A DNA stretch of 64,000 nucleotides. It comes from Xylanibacter oryzae DSM 17970 (GTDB lineage Bacteria > Bacteroidota > Bacteroidia > Bacteroidales > Bacteroidaceae). Below, one piece after another: positions 1 through 7,718 of the stretch. The notes below the pieces were generated by a model. It did no database searches and was not told the origin of the DNA. It saw nothing but the letters and a program-made list of their open reading frames with translations. Position 1 is the stretch's first letter. Each line of letters begins with the position of its first letter. The stretch spans positions 522,703 through 586,702 of the forward strand of contig NZ_KK073873.1 of assembly GCF_000585355.1 (NCBI RefSeq). The letters are read 5' to 3'. A program made the position numbers and the translations under genes.

Positions 1-524
1 TACCTATAGAACTCCGTCGCCGTATACCAAATCTACCTATTATCTGTGATCCAAGTCATATAGGCGGACAGAGAGAACTTATCGCTCCTCTTTGTCAGCA
101 GGCCATGGATTTAGGACTAGACGGACTTATAATCGAGAGTCACTGTAATCCTGATCAGGCATGGAGTGATGCAAAACAGCAGGTTACTCCTGACGTATTA
201 GATTATATTATCAACCTGCTCGTAATTCGTAGCGAGACTGTCTCTACAGAGGGTATCGTAATGTTGCGCAAGCAGATAGACGAACTGGATAACCAATTGA
301 TGGATCTTTTGGCAAAGCGTATGCGTGTGTGTCGTGAAATAGGTCAATATAAGAAAGAACACAATATGACTGTATTGCAGACTGCACGTTATGGAGAAAT
401 ATTGGATAAGCGTGGAGCGCAAGGATCATTATGCGGAATGGATGCCGAATTTGTAAGGAAAATATTCGAAGAAGTGCATGAAGAAAGTGTTCGTCAACAA
501 ATGGAAATAGTAAATCAAAAATGA
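1..524 (+). CDS. bifunctional DAHP synthase / chorismate mutase, C-terminal part (5' end outside window)
   Basis: The reading frame is open from the left edge (first full codon at 3), so the ATG at 105 is internal and the gene starts outside the window. The visible start holds CDPSHIGG, the metal- and substrate-binding segment of class I DAHP synthases, followed by IIESHCNP. From about position 260 the product is an AroQ-type chorismate mutase helix (LRKQIDELDNQLMDLLAKR). The fusion would join the first step of the shikimate pathway to the chorismate-to-prephenate step, in the cytoplasm. The stop overlaps the tyrA start (ATGA), so the two are translationally coupled. Fusion identity is confident; which aromatic amino acid controls it cannot be told from this part. 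Confidence 0.9.
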   Translation, partial: PIELRRRIPNLPIICDPSHIGGQRELIAPLCQQAMDLGLDGLIIESHCNPDQAWSDAKQQVTPDVLDYIINLLVIRSETVSTEGIVMLRKQIDELDNQLMDLLAKRMRVCREIGQYKKEHNMTVLQTARYGEILDKRGAQGSLCGMDAEFVRKIFEEVHEESVRQQMEIVNQK

Positions 525-1318
525 AAATATTAGTAATGGGTGCCGGTAAGATGGGGAGCTTCTTCCTTGACTTACTGAGCTTTGACCACGAAACTGCGGT
601 CTTTGAGAAAGATCCAAAGAGAATGCGTTTTACTTATAATACGCAGAGATTCTCAACAATGGATGAGATAGAAAAATTTAAACCAGAGTTGGTCATTAAT
701 GCCGTAACAGTGAAATATACTATCTCTGCTTTTGAAGAAATTCTCCCGCATCTGTCTAAAGACTGCATAATAAGTGATATTGCGTCTATTAAGACAGGAC
801 TGCACGAGTTTTATGAGAATAGTGGTAGAAGATACGTATCTACACATCCCATGTTCGGTCCTACGTTTGCAAATCTGAACCAGTTGAGTGAGGAAAATGC
901 AATCATAATAACCGAAGGTGACTATATGGGGCGTATTTTCTTCAAAGACTTATACTCCAAACTGGGTCTTAACATCTATGAGTATTCTTTTGATGAACAT
1001 GACAAGACGGTAGCTTACTCTCTTAGTATACCCTTTGTAAGTACATTTGTGTTTGCTGCTGTAATGAAGCATCAGGATGCTCCGGGTACAACCTTCAAGC
1101 GCCATATGAAAATAGCTCAGGGGGTATTGAACGAAGATGACTATCTATTGCAGGAAATACTTTTCAATCCATATACATCCGGACAGGTTGAAAAAATACG
1201 CAAGGAACTGAAAGACCTTTTGCAGATTATTGATAATAAGGATGCGGAAGGAATGAAATCATACCTTACAAAAATACGTAAGAATGTGAAGGATGATATC
1301 ATAATAGAAAAAAAATAA
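521..1318 (+). CDS. tyrA: prephenate dehydrogenase (tyrosine branch)
   Basis: This 265-residue protein oxidises prephenate to 4-hydroxyphenylpyruvate for tyrosine synthesis. The Rossmann motif GAGKMG lies at residues 7-12. The conserved catalytic-region histidine is in STHPMFGP at about residue 109. The C-terminal part is the helical dimerisation domain usual for TyrA, and no ACT domain is visible. The start ATG overlaps the stop of the upstream DAHP synthase/chorismate mutase by 4 bp, so chorismate is channelled from one product to the next within an operon. A strong terminator follows 18 bp after the stop. Confidence 0.93.
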   Translation: MKILVMGAGKMGSFFLDLLSFDHETAVFEKDPKRMRFTYNTQRFSTMDEIEKFKPELVINAVTVKYTISAFEEILPHLSKDCIISDIASIKTGLHEFYENSGRRYVSTHPMFGPTFANLNQLSEENAIIITEGDYMGRIFFKDLYSKLGLNIYEYSFDEHDKTVAYSLSIPFVSTFVFAAVMKHQDAPGTTFKRHMKIAQGVLNEDDYLLQEILFNPYTSGQVEKIRKELKDLLQIIDNKDAEGMKSYLTKIRKNVKDDIIIEKK

Positions 1319-1327
1319 AGTATACCG

Positions 1328-1360
1328 TTTGGTCAAGTCGGCGCAAAGACGTAACTTTGT
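1328..1360 (+). promoter_or_regulatory. candidate promoter of the EamA gene, embedded in the tyrA terminator
   Basis: TTTG at 1328-1331 and TAACTTTG at 1353-1360 match the Bacteroidetes -33/-7 elements with a 21-bp spacer. The -7 box covers the loop and right arm of the terminator hairpin. The expected start site, about 5-8 nt further on, would leave almost no leader before the ATG at 1372. Confidence 0.55.
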
Positions 1361-1371
1361 GCCGACTTTTT
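1337..1371 (+). terminator. rho-independent terminator after tyrA
   Basis: Arms GTCGGCGCAAAG (1337-1348) and CTTTGTGCCGAC (1355-1366) pair over 12 bp with one G-U, with a 6-nt loop and a TTTTT tract at 1367-1371. It closes the aromatic operon. The next gene's ATG begins at the base after the T tract. Confidence 0.92.
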
Positions 1372-2253
1372 ATGATAAAGAATAAAGAATTATTATATCA
1401 TCTTGTGGCTCTCTTCACCGTTTCGGTGTGGGGTACTACTTATGTGGCCAGCAAGGTGCTTATAACCAATGGTCTGTCGCCGGCGCAGATATTTACGTTA
1501 CGGTTTATTATCGCATACTCGCTAATGCTGGCGATGTTTCATAAAAAGCTATTGGCCGATAATATTCGTGATGAACTTCTGTTCGCTGCTTTGGGAATTA
1601 CAGGTGGCTCAATGTATTTCCTTACAGAAAATACAGCACTTGGCGTATCAACAGCTACAAATGTATCTTTGATAGTCTGTTCATGTCCGCTAGTCGCATC
1701 TATACTAATATCCATAATATACAAAAGCGAACATTTTAAACGAATGCAGATTCTTGGTTCGCTTATAGCCCTTGCAGGCATGGCAACGGTCGTACTCAAC
1801 GGGCATTTTGTTTTACATCTGTCACCAATAGGAGATGCACTGGCCTTTGGCGCTTGTTTGTGTTGGGCGTTCTATTCTGTGCTGATGAAAAAGGTATCCA
1901 ATAGATATTCGTCAGCATTCATTACACGTAAAACATTCTTTTACGGACTGGTTACAATATTACCATATTATATCGTAAAACCAGACTTCCCATCTTTACA
2001 ACTACTTATGCGTCAGGATGTTCTTGCTAATTTATTGTTTCTTGGATGTGTGGCCTCGATGCTCTGTTATCTTTTATGGACATGGTGCATTAATAAGTTA
2101 GGTGTGGTAAAGGCAAGCAACTGGATTTATTTCAATCCTATAACAACTATAATATTTGCATGGATAGTTTTGGGTGAAGAAATAACTGTATATTTCATAA
2201 GTGGAGCTGCCTTAATTCTTGTCGGAATGTACATAGCGGACCGAAAAGCGTAA
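1372..2253 (+). CDS. EamA/DMT-family membrane exporter
   Basis: This 293-residue, strongly hydrophobic protein has about ten predicted membrane segments and two EamA repeats. Each repeat starts with a typical helix; the first carries VSVWGTTYVASKVLI near the N-terminus and the second begins near GDALAFGACLCWAFYSV. It belongs to the drug/metabolite transporter superfamily, whose members export amino acids, metabolites or drugs; the substrate cannot be read from sequence. I chose ATG 1372. The TTG at 1357 lies inside the upstream terminator stem and would add only five residues. No Shine-Dalgarno site is visible. The gene appears monocistronic. Confidence 0.85.
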   Translation: MIKNKELLYHLVALFTVSVWGTTYVASKVLITNGLSPAQIFTLRFIIAYSLMLAMFHKKLLADNIRDELLFAALGITGGSMYFLTENTALGVSTATNVSLIVCSCPLVASILISIIYKSEHFKRMQILGSLIALAGMATVVLNGHFVLHLSPIGDALAFGACLCWAFYSVLMKKVSNRYSSAFITRKTFFYGLVTILPYYIVKPDFPSLQLLMRQDVLANLLFLGCVASMLCYLLWTWCINKLGVVKASNWIYFNPITTIIFAWIVLGEEITVYFISGAALILVGMYIADRKA

Positions 2254-2356
2254 GATTTTTATGCACAATGTAAATATATATGCGCATTTTTGACGAAAAC
2301 TTTTTTAAAATACTTTAAATAGAAAGCTCATATTCTAGTTTTCTTATTTATTTAAC

Positions 2357-2364
2357 TAACTTTG
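2357..2364 (+). promoter_or_regulatory. -7 promoter box upstream of ffh
   Basis: TAACTTTG is a perfect TAnnTTTG box, 50 bp before the ffh ATG. No clear TTTG -33 element is visible at the expected distance. It is the only strong promoter seen before the unit ending at 7575. The rest of the 160-bp gap 2254-2414 holds nothing else recognisable. Confidence 0.6.
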
Positions 2365-2414
2365 CAGTGAAGCAAAACGAACAAAATAAACGAAAAATAA
2401 GACAATAAAATATT

Positions 2415-3761
2415 ATGTTTGAAAACCTTAGCGACAGATTAGACAGATCTTTCAAAATCCTCAAAGGCGAGGGCAAAATTACCGAGATAAATGTAGCTGA
2501 AACTTTAAAGGACGTACGTCGTGCACTTTTGGATGCCGATGTGAACTATAAGGTTGCAAAGACTTTCACTGATACAGTGAAGCAAAAAGCTTTGGGTCAG
2601 AATGTACTTACAGCCGTTAAGCCGGGACAGTTGATGGTGAAAATCGTTCACGATGAACTGGCTGAACTTATGGGAGGCACAGCAAGTGAACTGAAGCTTG
2701 AAAGTAAGCCTGCTATTATCTTGATGTCCGGTCTTCAAGGTTCAGGTAAAACAACCTTTACAGGTAAGTTGGCTAATATGCTTAAGAACAAACAGCATAA
2801 GAATCCATTACTTGTGGCATGTGACGTTTATCGTCCGGCAGCTATAGAGCAGTTGAAAGTAGTTGCTCAACAGATAGAAGTTCCTGTATATGCTGAAGAA
2901 GAAAATAAAAATGTTGTTGAAATAGCTAAGAATGCTATTAAGGAAGCTAAGGCTAAAGGAAATGATGTCGTTATTGTCGATACAGCAGGTCGTCTGGCTG
3001 TAGATGAAGAGATGATGAATGAAATCTCTAATCTTAAAGACTCACTAAATCCGGATGAGACTCTGTTTGTTGTAGACTCAATGACAGGTCAGGATGCTGT
3101 AAATACAGCAAAAGAATTTAATGACAGACTAAATTTTGACGGTGTCGTTCTTACAAAACTGGATGGTGATACACGTGGCGGTGCTGCTTTGAGTATCCGT
3201 ACAGTAGTTACAAAGCCTATTAAGTTTGTAGGTACAGGTGAGAAAATGGAAGCAATTGATGTCTTCCACCCTGAACGTATGGCAGACCGTATCTTGGGAA
3301 TGGGTGATATTGTATCTCTTGTAGAACGTGCTCAGGAACAGTTTGACGAGGAAGAGGCAAAGAAACTACAGAAAAAGATACAGAAAAACAAATTTGACTT
3401 TAACGACTTCCTTAATCAGATACAGCAGATAAAGAAAATGGGTAATATAAAAGACCTGGCTGGTATGATACCTGGAGTAGGCAAGGCTATAAAGGATGTA
3501 GATATTGATGATAATGCTTTCAAAGGCATAGAAGCAATTATACAGAGTATGACCCCAAAGGAACGTACAAGTCCTGAACTACTAAACCAGAGCAGAAGAA
3601 ACCGTATAGCAAAGGGTTCTGGAACAAATATACAAGAGGTAAACAGACTTCTGAAACAGTTTGACCAGACACGTAAGATGATGAAGATGATGACTGGAAG
3701 TAAGATGAGTCAGATGATGAGTGCTATGAAAGGAATGAAAGGCGGAATGCCCGGAATGTAA
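2415..3761 (+). CDS. ffh: signal recognition particle protein Ffh (SRP54 GTPase)
   Basis: This 448-residue cytoplasmic GTPase binds signal sequences and 4.5S RNA and targets ribosome-nascent chains to FtsY and SecYEG. Domains in order are the N bundle (1-90), the G domain with P-loop GLQGSGKTT from residue 106, DVYRPAA, DTAGR and TKLDGD, and a methionine-rich M domain ending in a Met/Gly/Lys tail (MMKMMTGSKMSQMM). The length is normal. folD begins 13 bp after the stop, so the two are probably co-transcribed although functionally unrelated. Confidence 0.97.
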   Translation: MFENLSDRLDRSFKILKGEGKITEINVAETLKDVRRALLDADVNYKVAKTFTDTVKQKALGQNVLTAVKPGQLMVKIVHDELAELMGGTASELKLESKPAIILMSGLQGSGKTTFTGKLANMLKNKQHKNPLLVACDVYRPAAIEQLKVVAQQIEVPVYAEEENKNVVEIAKNAIKEAKAKGNDVVIVDTAGRLAVDEEMMNEISNLKDSLNPDETLFVVDSMTGQDAVNTAKEFNDRLNFDGVVLTKLDGDTRGGAALSIRTVVTKPIKFVGTGEKMEAIDVFHPERMADRILGMGDIVSLVERAQEQFDEEEAKKLQKKIQKNKFDFNDFLNQIQQIKKMGNIKDLAGMIPGVGKAIKDVDIDDNAFKGIEAIIQSMTPKERTSPELLNQSRRNRIAKGSGTNIQEVNRLLKQFDQTRKMMKMMTGSKMSQMMSAMKGMKGGMPGM

Positions 3762-3774
3762 CAACATATAAACT

Positions 3775-4653
3775 ATGCAACTTATAGACGGAAAGGCTAC
3801 GGCAGCCAAAATTAAAGAAGAGATAGCCGAAGAAGTAAAGCAGATCGTTGCTGCAGGTGGTAAACAACCTCATTTGGCTGCTATCCTTGTTGGCCATGAC
3901 GGTGGCAGTGAGACTTACGTAAAAAATAAAGTCATTGCATGTGAAACTTGTGGATTTAAATCTACTCTGATTCGTTTTGAAGAGGATATACCTGAGGTCG
4001 AGCTTTTGGCTAAGGTCAAAGAGCTGAACGAAGACAGTGATGTAGACGGCTTTATAGTACAGTTGCCATTGCCAAAGCATATTGACGAGCAGAAGGTCAT
4101 CATGGCTATTGATTATCGTAAGGACGTAGATGGATTCCATCCTATTAATGTAGGACGTATGTCTATTGGCCTTCCTTGTTTTATTTCTGCCACTCCTTTA
4201 GGAATAATCACATTGTTGCGTAGATATAACATTGAGACTTCAGGTAAAAAGTGCGTCGTATTGGGTAGAAGCAACATAGTAGGTAAACCTATGGCGCAGT
4301 TGATGATGCAGAAGCAATATGGTGATGCAACAGTAACAGTATGTCACAGTCATTCCAAGACATTAAAAGAAGACTGCAAAGAAGCAGATATTATTATAGC
4401 AGCTATAGGTCGTCCTGATTTTGTTACAGCTGATATGGTAAAAGAAGGCGCAGTAATTGTGGATGTTGGCACAACACGTGTGCCTGATGCTACAAAAAAG
4501 AAAGGTTTCCGTCTGAATGGTGATGTGAAATTTGACGAAGTATCACCCAAATGTTCATTTATCACACCTGTTCCAGGTGGCGTAGGTCCGATGACAATCT
4601 GTTCACTAATGAAGAACACATTATCAGCCGGAAAGAAAGAATTTTATAAATAA
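3775..4653 (+). CDS. folD: methylenetetrahydrofolate dehydrogenase / methenyltetrahydrofolate cyclohydrolase
   Basis: FolD interconverts 5,10-methylene-, 5,10-methenyl- and 10-formyl-tetrahydrofolate for purine, fMet and one-carbon supply. The 292-residue length is typical. Signatures are GSETYVKNK (catalytic Tyr and Lys), [19 protein letters not shown], and the NADP-binding region [14 protein letters not shown]. The C-terminus carries [11 protein letters not shown]. It sits 13 bp after ffh and 16 bp before the small TPR gene, consistent with one transcript. Confidence 0.97.
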   Translation: MQLIDGKATAAKIKEEIAEEVKQIVAAGGKQPHLAAILVGHDGGSETYVKNKVIACETCGFKSTLIRFEEDIPEVELLAKVKELNEDSDVDGFIVQLPLPKHIDEQKVIMAIDYRKDVDGFHPINVGRMSIGLPCFISATPLGIITLLRRYNIETSGKKCVVLGRSNIVGKPMAQLMMQKQYGDATVTVCHSHSKTLKEDCKEADIIIAAIGRPDFVTADMVKEGAVIVDVGTTRVPDATKKKGFRLNGDVKFDEVSPKCSFITPVPGGVGPMTICSLMKNTLSAGKKEFYK

Positions 4654-4669
4654 TTTTATTTGTGTATAT

Positions 4670-4849
4670 ATGACGGCAAACGAATATTATATCAAGGGAA
4701 ATGAATACCGCCGTCAAGGCAATTGGCAGGAGGCTCTTCATAATTATATGGAGGCCATAGCACTTGATCCGGAAAGTCCTGCCAAAGAAGCTAAGAAAAT
4801 GCTAGAAGATATTTTGAATTATTACAATAAAGACATGTATAATCCATAA
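4670..4849 (+). CDS. 59-residue TPR-like small protein
   Basis: A 59-codon frame starts at ATG 4670 and ends at TAA 4847-4849. The product resembles one tetratricopeptide hairpin: YYIKGNEYRRQGNWQEALHN, then YMEAIALDPESPAKE, followed by a helix rich in Lys and Glu. The W/G/A/Y/A/L/P spacing fits a single TPR motif, so it probably binds another protein. It lies 16 bp after folD and 37 bp before the ferredoxin subunit of the 2-oxoacid oxidoreductase. It may serve that complex, for example in assembly, but this is inferred only from position. Confidence 0.75.
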   Translation: MTANEYYIKGNEYRRQGNWQEALHNYMEAIALDPESPAKEAKKMLEDILNYYNKDMYNP

Positions 4850-4886
4850 TGGAATATCCGATTATGGGAATTAAAACTTATGAGAA

Positions 4887-5120
4887 ATGAGTAAAATGAA
4901 AGGGGCTATAGTGGTTAATACAGACCGCTGCAAGGGATGTGCGCTTTGCGTATATGCTTGTCCGCAGGATGTAATTGCTCTAGCTGAAAAAAAAGTAAAC
5001 GTTCATGGTTATCCTTATGTGGAGGCTGTAAAAGCGGAGGCCTGCGTAGGCTGTTCTTCGTGTGCTATTGTCTGCCCTGACGGATGTATTGAAGTTTATC
5101 GTAAAAAAATGGAGGAGTAA
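4887..5120 (+). CDS. korD: 2-oxoacid:ferredoxin oxidoreductase, delta (2x[4Fe-4S]) subunit
   Basis: This 77-residue ferredoxin-like protein has two CxxCxxCxxxCP clusters, CKGCALCVYACP and CVGCSSCAIVCP, that should bind two [4Fe-4S] centres and pass electrons from the thiamine-bound intermediate to ferredoxin. It is the first of four consecutive genes with the order delta-alpha-beta-gamma. The alpha gene starts 4 bp after the stop, and the terminal codons of this gene (GGAGGAG) supply an unusually good Shine-Dalgarno site for it. Substrate, 2-oxoglutarate or branched 2-oxoacids, is not settled. Confidence 0.9.
   Translation: MSKMKGAIVVNTDRCKGCALCVYACPQDVIALAEKKVNVHGYPYVEAVKAEACVGCSSCAIVCPDGCIEVYRKKMEE
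5111..5117 (+). promoter_or_regulatory. Shine-Dalgarno site deciding the korA start
   Basis: GGAGGAG lies 7 bp before the ATG at 5125. Most genes in this window lack such a site, so it supports 5125 over the in-frame upstream start at 5062, which would overlap korD. Confidence 0.7.
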
Positions 5121-5124
5121 TGCT

Positions 5125-6210
5125 ATGGCAAAAACTGAAGTAACTTTAATGAAAGGCAACGATGCTATTGCTAATGCTGCCATTCGCTGTGGCGTAGATG
5201 GATTCTTCGGATATCCTATTACTCCGCAAAGTGAGATTATTGAGACTCTGTCTCTTCTTAAGCCATGGGAAACTAGCGGAATGGTGGTTGTTCAGGCTGA
5301 GAGTGAGGTAGCATCTATCAACATGGTTTATGGTGCTGCTGGTGCCGGAAAACGTGCATTCACATCTTCTTCAAGTCCTGGTGTAGCCCTTATGCAGGAA
5401 GGTATTTCCTACATGGCTGGCGCTGAAATCCCAGGTGTGGTAGTAAATGTGCAACGTGGCGGTCCGGGACTTGGTACGATCCAACCTTCACAGAGTGATT
5501 ATTATCAGGCTACACGTGGTGGAGGTAATGGTGACTATAACGTGATTGTGCTTGCTCCGGCATCAGTTCAGGAGATGGCAGACTTTGTTGATTTGGCTTT
5601 TGACTTAGCCTTCAAATACAGAAATCCAGCAATGATTCTGAGTGACGGCGTTATAGGTCAAATGATGGAGAAGGTTGTTCTTCCTCCATTTAAGGCACGA
5701 TTGACTGAAGATGAAATCAAAAGCAAGTATCCTTGGGCTACATTTGGTAGAACAAAAGACCGTGAACCCAATATTATGACTTCGTTGGAATTGAAACCTG
5801 AAGTTATGGAAGAGCGCAATATCAAGTTACAGAAGAAATATCAGACCATTAAGGACACTGAGGTAAGATATGAAACTCAAAAATGTGACGATGCTGATTA
5901 TGTTATTGTTTCATTTGGTAGTGCCGCTCGTATTTCAGAGAAAGCAATAGAAATGGCTCGCGAGGCAGGAATTAAGGTAGGACTGTTCCGTCCTATTACC
6001 TTATGGCCATTCCCTACAAAGCAGATTTGTGATATAGCTAAGGGTAAAAAAGGAATACTTGTGGCCGAGATTAATGCCGGTCAGATGGTTGATGACGTCC
6101 GCCTTTCTATAAACGGTGCTGTACCGGTAGAATATTTTGGAAGACTGGGTGGTATTGTCCCTGAACCTGATGAGATAGTTGAAGCTTTAAAATCAAAATT
6201 GATTAAGTAA
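5125..6210 (+). CDS. korA: 2-oxoacid:ferredoxin oxidoreductase, alpha subunit
   Basis: This 361-residue subunit starts MAKTEVTLMKGND. The motif FFGYPITPQSEI is the family hallmark (YPITP) of the domain that helps bind thiamine diphosphate and coenzyme A. The distal part, YVIVSFGSAARI through GLFRPITLWPFP, is domain II of these oxidoreductases. With the beta, gamma and delta subunits it would oxidatively decarboxylate a 2-oxoacid to acyl-CoA, reducing ferredoxin. The adjacent genes match the KorDABC order, but a VOR-type (branched-chain) enzyme is an alternative. The stop overlaps the korB start by one base. Confidence 0.9.
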   Translation: MAKTEVTLMKGNDAIANAAIRCGVDGFFGYPITPQSEIIETLSLLKPWETSGMVVVQAESEVASINMVYGAAGAGKRAFTSSSSPGVALMQEGISYMAGAEIPGVVVNVQRGGPGLGTIQPSQSDYYQATRGGGNGDYNVIVLAPASVQEMADFVDLAFDLAFKYRNPAMILSDGVIGQMMEKVVLPPFKARLTEDEIKSKYPWATFGRTKDREPNIMTSLELKPEVMEERNIKLQKKYQTIKDTEVRYETQKCDDADYVIVSFGSAARISEKAIEMAREAGIKVGLFRPITLWPFPTKQICDIAKGKKGILVAEINAGQMVDDVRLSINGAVPVEYFGRLGGIVPEPDEIVEALKSKLIK

Positions 6211-6974
6211 TGGAAAATGATATAATATCACCAGAGAATCTGGTATATCAGAAACCGACACTGATGAATGATGTTCCAATGCATTACTGTCCGGGATGTT
6301 CTCATGGAGTAGTGCATAAGCTCGTTGCCGAAGTTATTGAGGAGATGGGTATGGAAGATAAAACAGTCGGCGTTTGTCCTGTGGGATGTGCTGTATTTGC
6401 TTACCGTTATCTTGATATTGACTGGCAGGAAGCAGCTCACGGTCGTGCACCTGCTGTAGCTACAGGTATCAAGAGGCTATGGCCTGATCGCCTGGTCTTT
6501 ACTTATCAAGGTGATGGAGATTTGGCATGTATAGGTGCTTGCGAGACAATCCATGCATTAAACCGCGGAGAGAATATCGTTATAATATTCATCAATAATG
6601 CCATTTATGGTATGACAGGTGGACAGATGGCCCCTACAACCCTTATGGGACAGAAGACAAGTACTTGTCCTTACGGACGCGATCCTGAACTTCATGGATA
6701 TCCATTGAAAATGACAGAAATAGCTGCCACTCTTGAAGGAACATGTTATGTTACACGTCAGAGTGTTGAAACAGTTGCTGCTATTCGTGGTGCTAAAAAA
6801 GCTATAAGAAAAGCTTTCGAAGCTTCTATGGAAGGCAAGGGAAGTAGTCTTGTTGAGATTGTTTCAACTTGTAATAGCGGTTGGAAAATGTCTCCTAAAA
6901 AGGCTAATGACTGGATGCAGGAGAATATGTTCAAATTCTACCCAAAGGGTGATTTAAAAGACACAATAAAATGA
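6210..6974 (+). CDS. korB: 2-oxoacid:ferredoxin oxidoreductase, beta subunit (TPP-binding)
   Basis: This 254-residue protein carries the thiamine diphosphate motif GDGDLACIGA followed by FINNAIYGMTGGQ. Near the N-terminus, CPGCSHG and the later CPVGCAVF supply cysteines typical of the beta subunit, which in this family can hold an iron-sulfur cluster. It holds the active-site cofactor of the complex. It overlaps korA by one base and korC by four (ATGA), which indicates translational coupling and fixed stoichiometry. Confidence 0.92.
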   Translation: MENDIISPENLVYQKPTLMNDVPMHYCPGCSHGVVHKLVAEVIEEMGMEDKTVGVCPVGCAVFAYRYLDIDWQEAAHGRAPAVATGIKRLWPDRLVFTYQGDGDLACIGACETIHALNRGENIVIIFINNAIYGMTGGQMAPTTLMGQKTSTCPYGRDPELHGYPLKMTEIAATLEGTCYVTRQSVETVAAIRGAKKAIRKAFEASMEGKGSSLVEIVSTCNSGWKMSPKKANDWMQENMFKFYPKGDLKDTIK

Positions 6975-7513
6975 AAAAGGAAATAATAATTTCAGGTTTC
7001 GGAGGACAGGGTGTCTTGTCTATGGGTAAGATACTTGCTTATTCGGGACTTATGGAGGACAAAGAGGTTACTTGGATGCCTGCTTATGGACCTGAGCAAC
7101 GTGGTGGTACGGCTAATGTTACTGTTATCGTAAGTGATGACCGTATATCTTCTCCAATACTTAGTAAGTTTGATATAGCTATTGTACTAAACCAGCCTTC
7201 TCTAGATAAGTTTGAATCTAAAATCAAACCTGGAGGAATATTGATTTATGATGGTTACGGAATTATTAATCCGCCGACGCGTAAGGATATAACTGTATAT
7301 TGTATAAATGCTATGGACAAGGCTGCTGAGATGAAAAATTCAAAAGTATTCAATATGATTGTTCTTGGAGGATTGCTAGGCGTTTGCCCGGTTATCAGCG
7401 ATGCCGGTGTTGAAAAAGCTCTTTATAAGACTTTACCACAGCGCCATCATAGTCTGATACCTCTTAACATGCAGGCTTTTGGAGAAGGAAAGAAGATAAT
7501 AGTAAAGATGTAA
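6971..7513 (+). CDS. korC: 2-oxoacid:ferredoxin oxidoreductase, gamma subunit
   Basis: This 180-residue protein begins IISGFGGQGVLSMGKILA, the diagnostic GFGGQG of the gamma domain, and continues with the conserved PAYGPEQRGGTANV. It is the last gene of the operon and overlaps korB by 4 bp. A strong terminator follows 20 bp after the stop. The subunit is structural and contributes to the coenzyme A-binding interface in related enzymes. Confidence 0.92.
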   Translation: MKKEIIISGFGGQGVLSMGKILAYSGLMEDKEVTWMPAYGPEQRGGTANVTVIVSDDRISSPILSKFDIAIVLNQPSLDKFESKIKPGGILIYDGYGIINPPTRKDITVYCINAMDKAAEMKNSKVFNMIVLGGLLGVCPVISDAGVEKALYKTLPQRHHSLIPLNMQAFGEGKKIIVKM

Positions 7514-7533
7514 TATCTTAATATAAAGAAGTA

Positions 7534-7575
7534 AAAACTGGTCCGGATAATATTCCGGGCCAGTTTTGTTTTTTA
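7534..7575 (+). terminator. rho-independent terminator after korC
   Basis: Arms AAAACTGGTCCGGA (7534-7547) and TCCGGGCCAGTTTT (7554-7567) pair with one G-U around a 6-nt loop and run into a T-rich tract to 7574. It ends the ffh-to-korC unit. The remainder of the gap to 7718 holds only the promoter at 7679. Confidence 0.93.
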
Positions 7576-7678
7576 TGGTTATGTTACAAAAAATCAAAAC
7601 GCGTTTTCCTATTTATTATTATTGTTGCCTTTAATTATAATTAACTGTAATTTATTAATGCTCAATCACTTAATTCTG

Positions 7679-7686
7679 TATATTTG
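7679..7686 (+). promoter_or_regulatory. -7 promoter box upstream of the GH51 gene
   Basis: TATATTTG matches TAnnTTTG, 32 bp before the ATG at 7719. No clear -33 TTTG is seen at the standard spacing. Confidence 0.55.
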
Positions 7687-7718
7687 CATTAATTATTGTA
7701 TAAAAGACACTTCATCAC

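Noticed and set aside
5062-5124. Upstream in-frame start of korA.
   Set aside because: It lies inside korD, while the ATG at 5125 has a clear Shine-Dalgarno site.
7575-7634. A 19-codon frame after the korC terminator with Tyr-Tyr-Tyr-Cys-Cys near its end, resembling a leader peptide.
   Set aside because: It starts directly after the terminator, has no promoter of its own, and no attenuator hairpin lies between it and the GH51 gene.
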